64,000 nt of DNA from Angiostrongylus vasorum (Eukaryota; Nematoda; Chromadorea; Rhabditida; Metastrongylidae). The stretch lies in NCBI GenBank assembly GCA_018806985.1, contig JADANN010000389.1, forward strand, positions 1,488,001 to 1,552,000. Direction: 5' to 3'. Under the pieces are notes generated by a model that searched no databases, was not told where the DNA came from, and saw only the letters and a list, made by a program, of their open reading frames with translations. The number at the start of each line of letters is the position of its first letter. Within the stretch, counting starts at the first letter, position 1. This document shows, piece after piece, positions 45,501-59,948 of the stretch. The translations under genes were made by a program, and so were the position numbers.

Positions 45501-48500
45501 AACAACAACAACACATAACCTCGTGTCAATGCAATACGAGCAGTTACTAAGAATGTATATAGATAATTCTATTTTTCACGGACGGCGACAACATGATTTT
45601 TATTAGTGTTCCACTGGCGACACAGTACTCCGACAGGTAAATTGTGAAAAACCCAGTCAGCCTGTTGATGACTGGCGACAAACTATGCAAATGTTCGGAT
45701 TTGATTTCGTCCAAAGCTGGTGTTGCACGGACCTTCATCGACAAGAAAACATGTTAGATATCCGAATGGAGAGTCGCTGCGATAAGAATCTACCCTGGGT
45801 TCATATGGACACACCACGATGTGTCTATTGAAGACACCAGTGCAGCAATAGAAGCAGCGACTTCCGTCTGAGCGGTAGGGGGAGACTATTACGATCTTCT
45901 AATTCACGATAACATGGACGCGATGCGAGGCTCCTTCCAACTTTTGCATTTAAAACCAAACCTACTGCTCTTATACCCTTAAGACCTTACTTAGTCAAAA
46001 AATCATTCTTTGAAATCCATTTTGGAACAGTCCGGCTATCTCAGGACTCCAGGGAGAATCGACTCCACCAGCAGCACTCTACGACATTCAGGATGCAATG
46101 AAAAAATCCTCAAGTAGCAGTAGAAGCCAGATGTGAAAGCTGGGAAAACTTCGCGGATGACAGATGCGAGGAAACGAACGAATGTGGGAAGTGCTGAGAT
46201 CCGCACAGTAGACAAGAAGATGGGTCGTATAAAATTCGAAAAAAACACGTCCAAATAGAACGCTTTGACCACACACTCGGCCAAGCTTAATTTTTGGGCG
46301 TATATGATGAAGGCCAACAAAGCCGATTTCGGTCCACATAATTCTAACCATAAACGTCCGAATCGGGTGATCGTTGTTCAAAAAAAATTAACGTTCATGG
46401 CCAAACTCGTGTTGGTTAGGAAGTTAACTCCGCAAGCTCTTAACAAACGGTGTTAAAATGTGAAGCGTCTTCCAGTCGCATCCAGTTCAATAACGTTTTA
46501 ATTAAACTTTTATCATTCGGTTTCCGACGGACAACTTAGGTACTACTACATATGATTAGTAAAGACGTACCTTCAGTCTCGTCTTTCCCAGATTTAGGCA
46601 GTCTTGTATTTCCTTGAGTTTTTAACATCCTCTCTGTACTCGTCCTAATCAACGCTACTTAATGTGGGAGCTCTTTCAAGATCAATGAAGTGAATCCCGC
46701 CTATTTGACTTCTTGGTGATTCATACCAACGCGCAGCTTTTCGAAGCCTTTTGTGGGTGCTAGACGTGGTCATGAGTAGCTTGTCGATCTTTCCCAGAGC
46801 ATTAATTGTTTACGACTTATTTTCTTATTTCTCGAAGAAGACGTCTAACAACCTCCCGTATACCTCCGGGTTACTTAGTTGCAGACTTTGGCCGAATTAC
46901 GTCGTAAGGAGCATACTGCATACAAAAAAACATCCATACACGCATGCGTAAACATGTCCATGTGAACAGAAAAGATATAGAAAGAAAAGAAACAGAAGAA
47001 ACATAACGTCCAACCCTTGGATCCACCTGCGTCTCAGGGAAGTACAAGATCGCTTTTGGTCTGCGTTTAACCCTGTCAGTCACATAGGTACGAATTATAT
47101 TATTTCGCTAGAAACAGGATTGGAGCATGTCATTGAAGGAGACGCGTTAGCACCACAACGAACAACTGTGTTGCTACTTTAGTATTATGTTGCCGAATTC
47201 CCAATCCATATGATCCCCATTTTCAAAAAGTCTTTTTCTATGGAAAGTCCCTACCTAACACTAATAATCAACCAACCTTTGGTGTGCACCTACAGCAGCC
47301 CTCATTTCTTGGGCATGTGTCGGTTTGTACGTCGCCATTTTCACCCATCAGTACGGACACGGCTTGTGGAGCTGGCGTCGTCGTTTGGTCACGAAGACCT
47401 TTGACAATACCGAGCGAAAGGTCGAGACCTCTAGAGATATCTGAAAATGCTAAATTCTCTTTTTTTCCAACCAAAGTAATGTTCTCAAAGTATTGATGGA
47501 ACAATTTATTTTAACTACCAATGAATGCAATGAAGTAAATCAACACTCTGCTGGAGATCAAAGTCAAAATTCCTCACCATCATGACACACAGCAGCGCCC
47601 ATATGCTGATTCATATAAGCATCACTCATCGCTCGCCAACTAACCACATAATGAGAGATATCCCCATTCGGTTGCGCTGGTGGGTCCCACTCCAATCTAA
47701 AATTCTACACATTAATTCAACCTTCTTTTTGTGTCCATGGGACATGAGGCAAGAAAAAAAATATAGAAAGTGAATGTCCAAATTATCTCAAATTTTAAGG
47801 TCTCAAATTATTCGACAAGGCAGAAGAGCGCGTAACCATTCCAGAAAAATTCACCAAAGCTCATTTTTTAAAATCAACCGATGGATCAAGAAAGCACTTT
47901 TACCAGAAGTGTTGAAGAGCAAGTTTGCTCCAACAGGAATAACGGGTTTGGGTTGCGGATCCGAAAGGTTGCCTTGCGTGTATTGTCGAGAACCATTAAC
48001 CACTGCGCTAAACGCGGCTTCTAGGATTCTACGTACTCATCAAACCTCGAAAAAATTTGAATGTCCTCCTTAGCACACACCAAGTTCGTTGCTCATCGTA
48101 ACGCTCAACTCACTATACGTATTTAATTCACTAACAGCTATTGTTGCAAATGCAGCCGCAAAGACAGAAACATTCGTCCGCTTAGCTTAAATGCGCTCAC
48201 ACACGCAGTATTTTTCAAACATTACGAAAGTGTTTTTGAATCGAGCCATATATTTTTGTGAGAATATGATACGACACTGCTCTTTTAACACACGAACAAG
48301 TATCTTGTAAGAGGTTACAGCTATAAAGCTACAATTTTACTGAAATTAATAATAAATGAATAAGTCTAGTGGACGAAAAACTTACAAAATTTCCTCAGTT
48401 CCAAGTGCTTCAGCCTTCGTAATACGTGGAGGGTCGGGAACAGCGAAACGCGTACGGACAAATGCTATGTTCGAGACAGCGTTTCGAGCGCCTTGGTGGC

Positions 48501-51500
48501 GAACCATCTTCGTTGTGACGTATGCAGCATACCTATACATTAATGTTGTAAAAAAATGAGCATGTCATGTCTATGAAAATAACATGGGTGTTCCGCTAAG
48601 CAACGAAACCTCCTTTGCAAGATACAAGTACTAAACATTTACAACAGTTTCAATTTCGAATACACACATGAGATCATTGCAAAATTTATTCACATATTCT
48701 CCAACAGCTTGGTTTGAGGGTTTCACAAGGTTCCCGTCAAAATGCTTGAGAAAACGATGGTTAAGTGGCGAGAGACCAAAAGTACGCCGGATATGACAGA
48801 GTTTCGTACCTCAACCTTATTCTTGTATACTTTTCACTTACTGCCTATTACTGCCTTTTACGATAGGGTATGACGTGACCATTATAGTGCTGAGATAATT
48901 GCAAAACTTGGAACCCAGGCCAGATTCGAACCCGAGATAACTCTTTCCTGGGGCTCAACTGTTACGCAGTCCACCATTGAGGCCTTTGCTTTGCCTTGCC
49001 TTCCTCTCAAATAACAACAGGCAAATATATTGTAATAATAGGCAAATAAAAAAAAGCAAAGATTGTGATTTCGACTATAGCTTCAGCTTAACTGGGTTTA
49101 ATGCCGACTTGTGCTCCCAGATCATTCTTGTTGACGGGCGACTGCTGATGGCATCTTTGGGTAGAAAAACTGGCAGAGAGAAAGACAAAGCAAGGGCTTC
49201 AGTGGTGCAGTGGATAATAAACCATCCCCGGAAGGGGGTAATCGCATGTGCTAATCAGGCTTGGGGGTTCAAGTTCTGCAAAAAATCTCAGCATCACAGT
49301 GGTTGTTTCAATTCTATTCTATTTTTTATGCAGTGTTGAATGCACGACATGTGATATGAAGCGTGGCAGAATAGGAAAACTTTTTATCTTATAGGCAAAA
49401 ATATATAGACACTAATAGTTCTAATCAAAATTTTAAATTATTGTTTACTGCCTACTCTTTTTAATGGCAGGGTATGTTGCGAAATATAACTTTAATGATG
49501 ATGAGATATTTGCAAAACTCCTGACGCAGGTGTCTGCGGCAGGGGGAACGAACGCGTTATTATCCATTCCGGGAACTAACGCGTCCACCACCACACCATA
49601 CGGGTCCTTCGTTTCGCCTGTCTCTCAGCTAGTTCTATCGATCAGTGGTATCAGCAATCACCCGGCAGCTAGATTGATCTGGAGAAACCGAAGCCTAACG
49701 GTTCCACTTACTATTTGCTTATTGCACAACCCAACATCACATGTATCGCAACATGCAGATCCCAGCACTTCCTACATTTGATTCGTTTGCTCGCATCCAC
49801 CATCCACAAAGGTCTTCAAACTTTTCTTTTTTACATGTGGGTATGGATGCTTCTTGAGGATGTTTTCGTCTTCTTCACGAATGTCGCTGAATGCTGGTGG
49901 AGTCGATATTCGCTGGAATTCTGAGGTGGTCGCGCTGGGATGTTCCCACGTGGATTAGATGCAGCCAGCTCGTCCCACACTAGTTTGGTACCGAATTCTC
50001 AACCCTGGTGGAAACGAGACATAGTTAGCCAGGAGCTGGGTCTAACCAGTACATGGGTAGGTTGAGACGTCTGCGTACCGAATGAGATAACTGGAAATGA
50101 ATCGTTTTTCTTCTTTAATCCACGCTCGAATTTCGAGCAGCAGTGCAATTGAATAAGTGGTACCTCCTTGAGCACCATGACTGAGCTAACACGAGGCTGC
50201 TACCAGGTATTTATTCGGCTGAATAATCCAAAAAGGTATTGATTACTAACGCCGAGGTCAAATAAAGGCTGGTATGAAAACCATTGCTTTGCTGTTCGCT
50301 ATTTGTTAGCTAACATGATACCGAGTGCTGGAGAATGGACTGCCCGTTGAAAAACAAACGCTTATCAACGGACAGTCAATATGAACGACAATCTTCCTGT
50401 ACAAAAGAGCACTGCCGGGTGAGGTTGTCTCATTCGAGCGGATGCTCAGTTGAAGAAGATTCGACTCGATAGGACGATAAAGATATCATGTCGAGAAGAC
50501 GAACGACTGTGCACCATCGACTCGGATCATCGGCTCTGATGAAGACAAATACGTCGAAACTTAGCCGAATAAACACCTTTATCAAAACGGTTGTGTTGCG
50601 CTAAAATCAAAAAGCTAAGTTATTCTTGGGTACGTGCGCACTGGAATCCATAAATCTTGTCCGGAATGTGTTAACATCGGCAAAAGAAAAAAACCTTCCA
50701 AAACCCCGATTTAAAAAGAGGTATACTAAAAATAGGCTGTACAGTCTGTACTACGGTCATCTGCTTCGTAATTAGAATTATATCGAAAAGGTTCAAAACA
50801 TACAGTGTGTGGGGTTTGATATGGTTATTTCCTATCATGGCAGTAACGTATTCCGGACCCGTGCCGTTGATGTGTTCAACGTTGTCGTTCACCTAGAAAA
50901 ACGCAATAAACCATAGGTGTTCTTTTTCTATTCAAAACCTTGTTCACTTCTATTGTACCTACCCCCCTCAAAGTGGTAGTACCACGAATCGGTATCCTGA
51001 CAAGACGATCTGTCATCGTCAATAGACAGGTTTGGATCTTCCCATGCCACCTCCTTGTAGAGAATCTAAATAAATATTGGGCAAATCATTCAAAAACCAC
51101 AACTGTAGAAAACATGACCTGTGCAATAAAACAGTCCATTAACAGAAGTTTTTTCGTACAATACGACGAAAATGTGATCAATTTTTGGGACATTAACTAT
51201 TCAGAAAAATTGTTTCACTTGTCGACTTCTACGTTTACCCTATATAATATGCCATTTGTACACCCTTAGTCCTTAGCATCATTGAGAAATTCGAGACAAG
51301 TCACCCTTTGTCTCTCGGTAAGCAAGAACTTTCGTGGCGGCTCCATTCAATGAAAGAATACGGTGCCCCTTCGACTTGCCCGGGGATTAGGACTACGAGG
51401 GAAACTTACGTTAAAAAGATCAAAACAAATCAATTATATCCACCGGAGTTTTAATCACCTCCAGAATACTACTTTAATTTTAAGCCTTATCACAACACAA

Positions 51501-54500
51501 AAAAAGTGGGAATGAGACATATACCATAACCAGTTAGAAAGTCAGATAAGGACCCGTTTATTCTATTAAAAACAAATGCAAAGAGGTCAGTAACTCCGGG
51601 TCCATTCTAGGGCTGCCTAAGTCTAGGAAAGCTACATTGATCACCTTTGCTCACAACAAACTTACGGCATCGTAATCCTTCACTCAGGATCAGATGATGG
51701 AGACTAAGAAGACCAAATATTTAATTAGACTGGCGGAAACGCGTGTTATAAGCTATGATGTCGAAATAATACAAATAATTCTTCCCAGCGAAAATGTGGA
51801 TGGTATAAGCGTATACACAGTTGTTTTCATCATTGACGTGAGTTTTGTCATAAAAATCGCCTGCCTTTAGCAAGCCGTGGTTGAAAAGGGTTAGATCAAT
51901 ACCGTTTTTCGCATCGTTTGCCGCTTATCTCTCAACATTAAGGTACGAGGAAAGTTAGATCGAGTTTTATATCTACACAGAATTGGAGGGAGTTCTAAAA
52001 ATCACCTTAGCCACCACGTCACTACTGATCAACGCTGACCAATAAGAACAAATGGAAAACATCGGGAAAAAAAAATCTAAGGAATGGAGTAGAAGTATCA
52101 AGACGAGCAACTACTTGAGCATACCACGATGTCCAAAACCAAACACTCTTTAATTCACTTACATCGTAGCCTAAAAATTTTCTATGATCGATGTCGGATG
52201 TGTTAAGAGCAGGCCAGCGCAGAGTGAAAGCAGTTTGCGACACAGCACTTTCCACAACGGTGAGGTTAAACGACGACTCTTCACCTGAGTGGATCGGATC
52301 GATTACGACAATACGAATAAACATTTGTACAACTATATGTAGGTGGTATTAATGACAATATGTTTCCGCTCTAGACAAATCAATTATACTTCTCTACGAC
52401 TAACAGATATCCAGCTCATTTGTATGATTCAATGTTTTACATTCTTGTTTAACCTCTATAAATTTGTCAGCCGTAGTACTATTACACTATAACAATTTAA
52501 CTATAAAGGTTTGCTCTACTGTAGTTTGAGATTTGATGCTGCTACAACCTATGTGCAAGAAATACGATCCTAGTTCGACACTGTCAGCAAAATTAAATAA
52601 CTAAGAACGATGACTTTGTCCTCTCTCAAGACTTCAAAATTTATTATTGCTTTAAAACGAAACATGAAACGAAAAGTTTTGAGGAACGCAAAACTTAAAT
52701 ATTACTCATATAGGCAAAGCTTTCGCAGCAGATCTTCATGCTGACCTTTTAAAACTAATCTACGGCTTGACCTCCACAGGAGTCATTTTCGAAACGAAAA
52801 TGATAGTCGCTTTCAATTTTCGACCAACGAATTTCAGCTCATAGGAAACTTTCACAATTGAAATAAAAAGCTGTTATAATCTGCAAATCTTTTCTACAGG
52901 AGGAAAGTTCTCTGCTTTTACCCAGCTGGAGTTCTGATGTTCACAAGATCATGACACGTATTTCGTTCATGTTATTGCTCCAAGTCCCATATTACGAACA
53001 TTAAAGAAATTTAGTAAAAGGTTAAGATGCTTGTTTGCTTATGATCAGCAGGATAAGATGATTTTCTCCAATGTGTCATCCATGTTTGCAGCCAGCACTC
53101 TTGCATTCGAAACTTTGAAAACAAGTTTCGTTACCGCCTTTTTTCGAAGGAAATTCTAGATGTTTAATTTTAAACACTGCATTAAAATTCTATACATGCC
53201 TATTGCGATAGAGATTCTTGTATATATTTATAAAGTTCTGAACTCCTAAAGTACTGCACTGATCGAGAGATTACACGGTCAATTACCGAAAAACGGACTT
53301 TGCCGTGAAATGGTTAAAGAGCACAACATCTCCATTTTTAATTCACAAAATATTTTTAGATGAATCGGAAGTAGAAACAGTTTGTTTTCGAAAAAAAAAG
53401 CCCGGTAGATCTAATTAGGTATGGTACCGATATTACCACGTGAAAGAGGCCAAGAAATAGTCTTAAAAAATTGACTTACATATTGCTTTATCTCCGTTAC
53501 TGTAATAACTAAGATTCTGATCCTCTTCGGTCATTTCATGCTCACGTCCAAGACGTATCATCAGTTCTCTGATGCGAAAGTAGCATAACATACGATTGTT
53601 TTGAAACTGAAATATACGAGTTCAACAGTGAAAAAAACTACAAAAAAAATAGCTAAATCCAACTTTAATAACTGTTCAACTAAGTACCTGCACAGAACCA
53701 TTGTCAATAGTCAGCCGATTTTCAGGGGTAAAAAGCTTTTGCAGATTCGAATTCTCAAAAATGCTCAAAGCATATCTGAAATAACATGAGCAAATATGGC
53801 AGATCCTGAGACAGTAATAAACTAAGCAGTGTACAGCGTCGAACTGAATGCCGTTTGTAAGGACATGGAAGACAGAAACACTTCATTTCACCGATATCCG
53901 GGAACAGTTCTAAGCAGATGCTCTCTATAATCATGTTTAACCCACTTATCGCGATAGAGTGATCGACCAGTGATCCGAGTTAGACTCCGAAACATGTGCA
54001 AGTTTACAAAAGAAGGTGAAAGCCGAACAACAAAATAGCTGAAAAATCAGAACATTTTTGTGCAGCTCCACAGCTTTCCAAAGCAGCAAAATTAGAATCA
54101 ACCACAACAAATTATTTTATCAGAAACCACACTTTGCAACGAAATCAAAACTAATATTAATTACACTTACTAAACAAGCAGAAGCTCTAGTTTATGAATA
54201 TATCAGAACTCAATAACTAGAAAGTACTAAGAAATACGATGGCCACCAATGTTTATTTTCTTATTAATAAAAAAAATATGGCAACATGTTAATTTTTCAG
54301 AATATAAGACGCTAAAATAGCGAAAACTTTACCCGTCTATGGTTGTGATTTTTCCAAAAACATCAGTAAGTTGAGATGCTGCTACAGTACTCATGCCAAC
54401 TCTCATTTCAATCTCCAAATAACCTTCAATCACACTGCAGTGCTTCAGTTGCATGGCCTAGAATAACCTTCACTGAACAATACCTCATGTATTGTACATA

Positions 54501-54516
54501 TATATACACATATATA

Positions 54517-54603
<87 letters not shown>

Positions 54604-55408
54604 GTACTCACATATGTATATGTATATATGCATAAGTAAAATACAAGAAAACTAAAGTATATAGCCCGTGAAATGTGAAGCAACGGATTATAAAAAAAAG
54701 AAGTAGTAGTCACATAAATATGTCTGTAATATTACTTCAGACCTTAACACCAACTAAATAATACAAAAGAAGTTTTTTGGAGAAAACCTTTGACATGCTT
54801 TCAATAGTGATATTTCCAGGGCATTTGCGAACACATTCTCCCGCGCATTTTCGACATCGCTTCTTGTTTAATGGATCTTCTTCTAGGCCTTCAGGACAAA
54901 TCGTTGAGCAAACTCCGTTTGCCGGCTTGTACACGTCTTTTCCACCTCGAAGGGTCGACATACTGCAAATTAGATGGTGGCAATTCATGTTTGGTTATCA
55001 GACAAGGATTCCATGTAGTAAAACATAAGAAATCTAATACGTCGACAACAATTGTTTCGTCGATTTCAAAACTTGGTTGTTTCCGTAAAATACAGTCAAG
55101 AATTTGCTCCAACATGTTTTCGTCCTTATCCCCCTTATCAAACAATCTAGAACTATCACAAAAAGAAGGCTCGTAACAACTACAACTTTAATACAATAGC
55201 AAATGAAATGCTTACGCATCGCACTCTGTTTCTGTGATACAACGTCGGTTCAGGTACACGAATAAGTGAGCAGGGCATTTTTCAATGCAAGCACCCTAAA
55301 TCAAACGAATATTGTTACATATGTGTATGTATATATGTATATATATGTATATATGCATATGTATGCACTGGTGTATATACATATATATGTACACATGTGT
55401 ATATACAA

Positions 55409-55446
<38 letters not shown>

Positions 55447-58400
55447 GGAGCAATAGGAAAGAATTCCACCGTCATTTCATTTTATACGATCTGTCTTCAT
55501 ACATTAAGCAGAACGACGCACTTATTTAGGGAACGGACTTCAGAATGACTAATATCTTCACATACTTATTTTTTTCCACATAATCCGCCTCACGAAGACG
55601 CTTGTAACTGAGCAGCTAGCGCTGCTCTGTAAAACACAAACGTTTTCATTTGATTGGGTTTCCTCAAAAAAGCAAGTCCTCCATATCTCTGGGGTTAGCA
55701 AATTCACGTGCGAATACCAGCACTTCTTCCATTCCACGTTTCGTTCTACCTTCCGTACACAAAGGTGTTCGGGTGATTCTCCTCCCAAGCATAACAGAGC
55801 CATGCTGAGCGCCTTTAATTCGCTAGAAGTAGGCGCTCTCACGATGTATAGTAGCTATTCAGAAGTTCAGACGATTTTTCACCACTTGAAACTAATATTT
55901 CTGCCAATATTTGGTACTCACGCAGTGAAATGTAATTTCCGGAAGTTCTCACGTAGTTCTCAACTAATAATATACTTGAAGAATTGAGAACTTGTCACAG
56001 AAGACACTTTACTCTAGTACTCTGGGTATTTAAAGAACTTCCAGAAGGTTATTCTTACTTAAATCTGTTTATAGTGCCAATTTTCAAAACTGAAACAAAT
56101 TAGAATTTAAAAACTATTATGCAATAATGACCGCAAACAGCGATACACGGATATACCAACGAAATCAGAACGAACACCTGCTTGTTGAACAAATATACAA
56201 GCCTCGAAGTAGAAAAAATAAGCAAGAAATAAGGCATGTGGCTCCATAGCCTCAAAAATTCATCGTGTTGCGATAACAAAACCTGTACTGTGCACGGAAG
56301 AATTGTAGATTTCAAGGATTTTTATTTCAGCCGACAAAGTTCGCCTGAGCAGTCATTTGCTTAAGATGACAGGCGCAACGATTTCCAGCCATGCAAGTCT
56401 TGAAATCAAAAGACGTAGTCTGCTACATGCAGGAAAAAAGAGGTTACGACACGAGTAGAGGTGCCAGCAGCGACAAGTACATTAGAGTGGTTTGAAAAGC
56501 CTTCCAATTATCATATTCATTCCAGAAAAACACCTTTTGCAAGACAACAAACTTACGTCGTGGTTATAGTGTAAACAGCCGTAGCATGCTTTGTCATCGT
56601 CTGGTACAGTGCATCCAGCCACGCATTGATCATGACATCGTCCGCCGTTCGAATCCGCGCATCCAGGTCCTATGCTACCATTGATGCGATCGAAAGGGCA
56701 ATCTGGAATGGAAATTGCGGAATATTTATGTGACATTTTTAAAGCATGAACTCCATAAACCATGAATGAATACTAAACCAATAGATCTACATAAATACAG
56801 TACGATATGGCTTGACGTCACTTTTTATTTACTGCCTACCTTTTTTTAATGACAAGGTATTATGTGAAATGTAACCATAGTAACGCTGAGATATATCATA
56901 ATGTCGCCACTTTTTTATTTACTGCCTACTCTCTCTTTAATGGGAGGGTATTATGCGAAATATAACTATAACGAAGCTGAGATATTTGCAAAACTTCGGA
57001 CCGCAGATGTCTGCGGTGGGGAACGAACGCGAGCGCTATCACCCTTTCCGGGGCTAACGCACTCATCACCACCCCCATGCGAGTCCTTCGTTTAGCCTTT
57101 CTCTCAGCCGTGTTACCGACCTATAGGTGCTACTGGTAATCACCCTTCAAAGGGGATTGACCAAGGAAGCAAAAATCGGCATTGGACCCACCTTCCTGAC
57201 AAGTAACCTTGTTCCAGCAAGACAGTTGTTCTCCACGTAGATGTGAAACATGTCGACATTTCGATTCATTTTCCACTTCACAGTCATCAGTGCACGATAC
57301 TGAATGTTAAAATAAATAAAACTGGTAACAGTTAACTAATTAATCATAAAGCATAGAGTTTTCGAATAAAAAAGACAATGAAGCTTATTAACACCCCACT
57401 AATTTTACACAAATTTTCAGACTGCTTGTGTTCTGCACACATAACACCAGAACACTATTCAGAAACCAGACTTCATGCTCTATCAGTGGTCGCATATAAC
57501 ATCAAATCAAAACGTGACAACACTCCCTGTAACAAAACGCAAGAAGGCAAACGTAGAACAACTAAGAGCTATCAGTGGGTAAAACATCCCTTCACGAAAA
57601 ATTCGATCAAGAATTGTCAACGACATAGAGTTTGTCGTGCATCCACCTGCGTCGCTAAAGAGAGCGAATTAGATGCATTGTACTATCAATTTAGAAGAGT
57701 AACACTAATTAAACAGCATTCTATAGATTTAGAAATGGGAACAGTCAATAAAAAAAGAAACAAAGGATCGGCAATTTCGCAAGGCGAAACTGAAATAAAG
57801 GTGAAAACCGTCTTTGAACTCCTAAAAACAAGACCTCTTTTTACAAGAAGTTGCTTTTGTGACTGGAATCGGATGCTACATTAAAACAGCCTAACGGCAT
57901 AAATGAGCCGAAATGCACCTCCACATCGTCATCAACGTATACCGGACTCGATAACGGCTTTCTCCGTGCGAAAACTCTACTCCGTTGTAAGACCGAAAAT
58001 AACTTTTGTCATCTTCTAAACACGAGACAAACAGCTCATAGATAAGGTCAACGCTGGTAAACACTTCTCTTCGTGGCTTATAGATCGAAGAATGCCGGAC
58101 CCTGGACTACGAAAAGCGCACTGAAGGACTTCCTAAACGATGTATTCTGACACAGTCACCACATAAAACATTTAGCCAGACTGCATAGTTCCCCTTCTAA
58201 AGCCATCCGATCTCGTGCGAACTTTCACTTCGAAAGACTAACAGATTAACCGGCTACATATAGAAAAGTTCATGACGAATGGGTGATACGAACAGCGGTC
58301 TGATCAACCAACCGGATTCGTAGAACGCCAAAATGTTTGAAGAAGACCATTATCACGGACGACAGTTACAACAGAAGGAAATGAACGGGAATTGTACCCG

Positions 58401-59898
58401 CAGCATTAGTGAAGCAGATCCAAACGAGCAAGTTAGTATTACCCCTTATTAGTGCAGTCTTTGTAGCTAACAATGACGAACCTTACTTAACAAAACGCAT
58501 TTAGAATCAAGAAACTTTCTTTGAGGTGTCAAAAACAATTCTTAGTGGTGATTACAACCAATTAATGTTGGAAAACACGTCAGCGTCAACCATCTACAAT
58601 TGATATAAAGTCGCCAGTAAGTGAAAAACATAGGATTTAAGCGTTCATAAAGTGATTCTTCAAAGAACTTTCTCTGACGTTTTTTTTGAAGTTTTTTAGC
58701 ACCCTACGTCGAGTCCAATTCGAAATTCCGACAGTAAATTTAGACCACAGAATAATCAGATTAAAAATAAAGGAACTCTCCATAAAATATCCTTTCCCTT
58801 GATGAAACAGCACTAGACTGTTAACCCTTTCACGATCGAGCCCATTAATTTCAATGCGCACCGTGCACAGTGGAAAACTACGCTACACTGAGAATACGAT
58901 GTCACGTTAAGCCACGGCGGATATGCCCCCGCTTAGCGCGGCCCTTCGCATGGAATACGTTCTTCGTCGGTTTCGGATATACAGGTTTTTTTTCATAATA
59001 AAAACTTCTGAATAAAGTGCTTGAGGGGTTATGAACGTGATGGGATTGTAGAACTGACATTCCCCCTGTCGTCCTATGGGGTATATATGATACGCATGCC
59101 ACCAGTTGTTATGCTTCATCTGTGTTTTAAAGGATTAATCTTTTTTTTACTTTTCATTTACCTGTGTTTTACCATGATCATGCAAATACGTTCTTGCCAG
59201 CACACAGAAGTTTTTTGCACCCTACGTCGAGCATAATTCGGTGTTTTTTTATATTTGCACATTCTATGCAATAACCATGGCCGATTAAAATGGAACAAGA
59301 GTAAATTGTTGGTCAAATTACCGACCAATAAACCTTTTACGGCTTTTTCTGCTTTCACGCCTACTACTTTGATCCGCTTTTCGTTAGCTAACGAATGAAT
59401 ATAGACAGTGCGGAAAAAAAAATTACAGAACGCACCAAACTGAAAATTGGATGCTACAGCATCCAAACCGGACCTTATGGGTCAATGTAATACCGTATCA
59501 ATAATCTTAAACGCGCAAGCTTACTGAATGTTAATAAAAAAAATCGTATTCCCAATGATTAAAAAACTCACGAATTTTCCCTCTCCAACACCTATTTCAA
59601 CTGCATCATCGACGAGAATATCGTTAAGAGGTCCAGCCATGAGATGCTTCCAGTCAATGTACCTCGAATAACACATTTTGTTATTTTCAGCAATACGAAC
59701 TCCTCCATTACGAATGAGACGCAATTTTGAAAGCCCGATCTGAAACTAGGATTTCCTTTTGCCAAAAAAAAATTGTGAACTTATAATAACGATATTCCAC
59801 AAAGCCTTTACATCCGAAATTTACAATAATCGCAAACTGCCACATAAATACATATGCACATATGTATAAACACATATCACATAGGCATATACATGGAC

Positions 59899-59948
<50 letters not shown>

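Larger units (their letters stand above)
47277..52284 (-). other. daf-2: daf-2 FnIII domains 1-2 and insert-domain exons
   Basis: Exon 52163-52284 reads [24 protein letters not shown]. Exon 50963-51065 reads [14 protein letters not shown], with [15 protein letters not shown]. Exon 50804-50892 ends IKPHTLY. Exon 48386-48532 reads [20 protein letters not shown], then [14 protein letters not shown]. Exon 47578-47696 reads [20 protein letters not shown]. Exon 47277-47440 is the insert region, with a Thr/Pro/Ala-rich run ([10 protein letters not shown]) and EGCCRCTPK, the counterpart of the human GECCSCPKT. The last block is a good landmark for the alpha-chain disulfides. Confidence 0.92.
54788..57299 (-). 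other. daf-2: daf-2 cysteine-rich (furin-like) domain exons
   Basis: Four exons carry a dense cysteine pattern: 57192-57299 ([25 protein letters not shown]), 56557-56702 ([49 protein letters not shown]), 55216-55295 ([19 protein letters not shown]) and 54788-54962 ([29 protein letters not shown]). All four junctions agree in phase. The spacing follows the insulin receptor Cys-rich region ([20 protein letters not shown] type in human). Confidence 0.92.

Noticed and set aside
54376..54713. Frames rich in Tyr-Ile repeats on both strands
   Set aside because: They are produced by the TA microsatellite.
54500..55444. CRISPR-like or satellite array
   Set aside because: Only simple dinucleotide repeats, without repeat-spacer structure.
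55558..55842. 94-codon minus frame with cysteines as a possible extra daf-2 Cys-rich exon
   Set aside because: Exons 56557-56702 and 55216-55295 already join in phase and in continuous alignment, leaving no room for it.
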